5,515 nt of DNA from Acidobacteriota bacterium (GTDB lineage: Bacteria > Acidobacteriota > Terriglobia > Acidoferrales > UBA7541): contig JAFAZL010000009.1 in the NCBI GenBank assembly GCA_019239815.1, positions 1 to 5,515 of the forward strand, written 5' to 3'. The notes under the pieces were generated by a model. It saw only the letters and a program-made list of their open reading frames with translations. It was not told the DNA's origin and made no database searches. Numbering within the stretch: position 1 is the first letter of the stretch; the number at the start of each line of letters is the position of its first letter. Positions 5,419 to 5,515 of the stretch are shown here, in pieces. Both the position numbers and the translations under genes were made by a program.

Positions 5419-5515
5419 TCAAAAGACTTGCCCGATTTGCCCGTCCCCGCCGTCAACTTTCCCCGCCCGTAAGCCCTTTACAATCACATCCTTGAACGTT
5501 GTAGTCGTGCAACTC
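5419..5515 (-). CDS. Possible 3' end of a minus-strand gene (runs off the window)
   Basis: A minus-strand frame entering at the right edge stays open for 31 codons to a TGA at 5421-5419. Its last residues are F-K-D-V-I-V-K-G-L-R-A-G-K-V-D-G-G-D-G-Q-I-G-Q-V-F. The mix of residues looks protein-like, and a gene end here would make a convergent gap with the reductase and leave the repeat element between them. Against it: only 31 codons are visible, third-position G/C is modest, and a second minus-strand frame also reaches the edge. The plus strand has a TACAAT (5479-5484) that could instead be a -10 for a rightward gene. No family is recognised. Confidence 0.2.
   Translation of the reverse strand, partial: SCTTTTFKDVIVKGLRAGKVDGGDGQIGQVF

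Larger units (their letters stand above)
5192..5515. other. Region 3' of the reductase gene: repeat element and undefined tail
   Basis: After the reductase stop there are 86 bases without clear structure, including a purine-rich AGGAAGGAAG with no credible gene behind it. The nested repeat element (5278-5364) follows, then about 150 bases that hold either the end of a leftward gene or a promoter for a rightward one (TACAAT at 5479-5484, no good -35). No intrinsic terminator with a T tract is seen after the reductase gene. Confidence 0.5.

Overview
The window is 5.5 kb of moderately GC-rich bacterial DNA, dense in genes with C/G-ending codons. It carries a tail-end two-component system, a convergent two-gene sugar module, a divergent oxidoreductase, and repeat-bearing intergenic DNA. 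I suspect a soil-type Acidobacteriota. The reasons are the codon style, a GH109-like Tat-exported protein next to a DUF5009/NagX-like membrane acyltransferase, and an interspersed element of the TGTCATCCTGA...GAAGGATCT type, which I remember as common in that phylum. This is inference from memory and was not searched.

Layout. Positions 1-317 (+) hold the last part of a NarL/DegS-type sensor histidine kinase. Its stop overlaps the start of a LuxR/NarL-family response regulator (314-976, +) in an ATGA junction. Positions 977-1223 are a convergent intergenic stretch with two hairpins. On the minus strand, a Tat-exported Gfo/Idh/MocA-type protein of glycoside hydrolase family 109 (3901 down to 2474) is followed by a multi-pass DUF5009/heparan-alpha-glucosaminide N-acetyltransferase-like protein (2477 down to 1224), again through an ATGA overlap. 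Positions 3902-4234 form a divergent control region with a 16-bp palindrome and a CACCC/GGGTG hairpin cascade ending in a strong hairpin plus T6. An aldo/keto reductase (4235-5191, +) follows. The end of the window (5192-5515) holds a nested inverted-repeat element and perhaps the 3' end of a minus-strand gene.

How the genes may work together. The kinase and regulator form a cognate pair with an unknown signal. The GH109-like enzyme would act outside the cytoplasm on alpha-N-acetylgalactosamine or a related glycoside, exported already folded with its NAD. The membrane protein translated with it resembles enzymes that pass acetyl groups from cytoplasmic acetyl-CoA to amino sugars across a membrane. 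Together they suggest a periplasmic amino-sugar processing unit. The divergent aldo/keto reductase could handle a carbonyl or sugar product, but only adjacency supports that link. The best candidates for something undescribed are the coupled GH109/acetyltransferase pair and the structured leader between it and the reductase gene.
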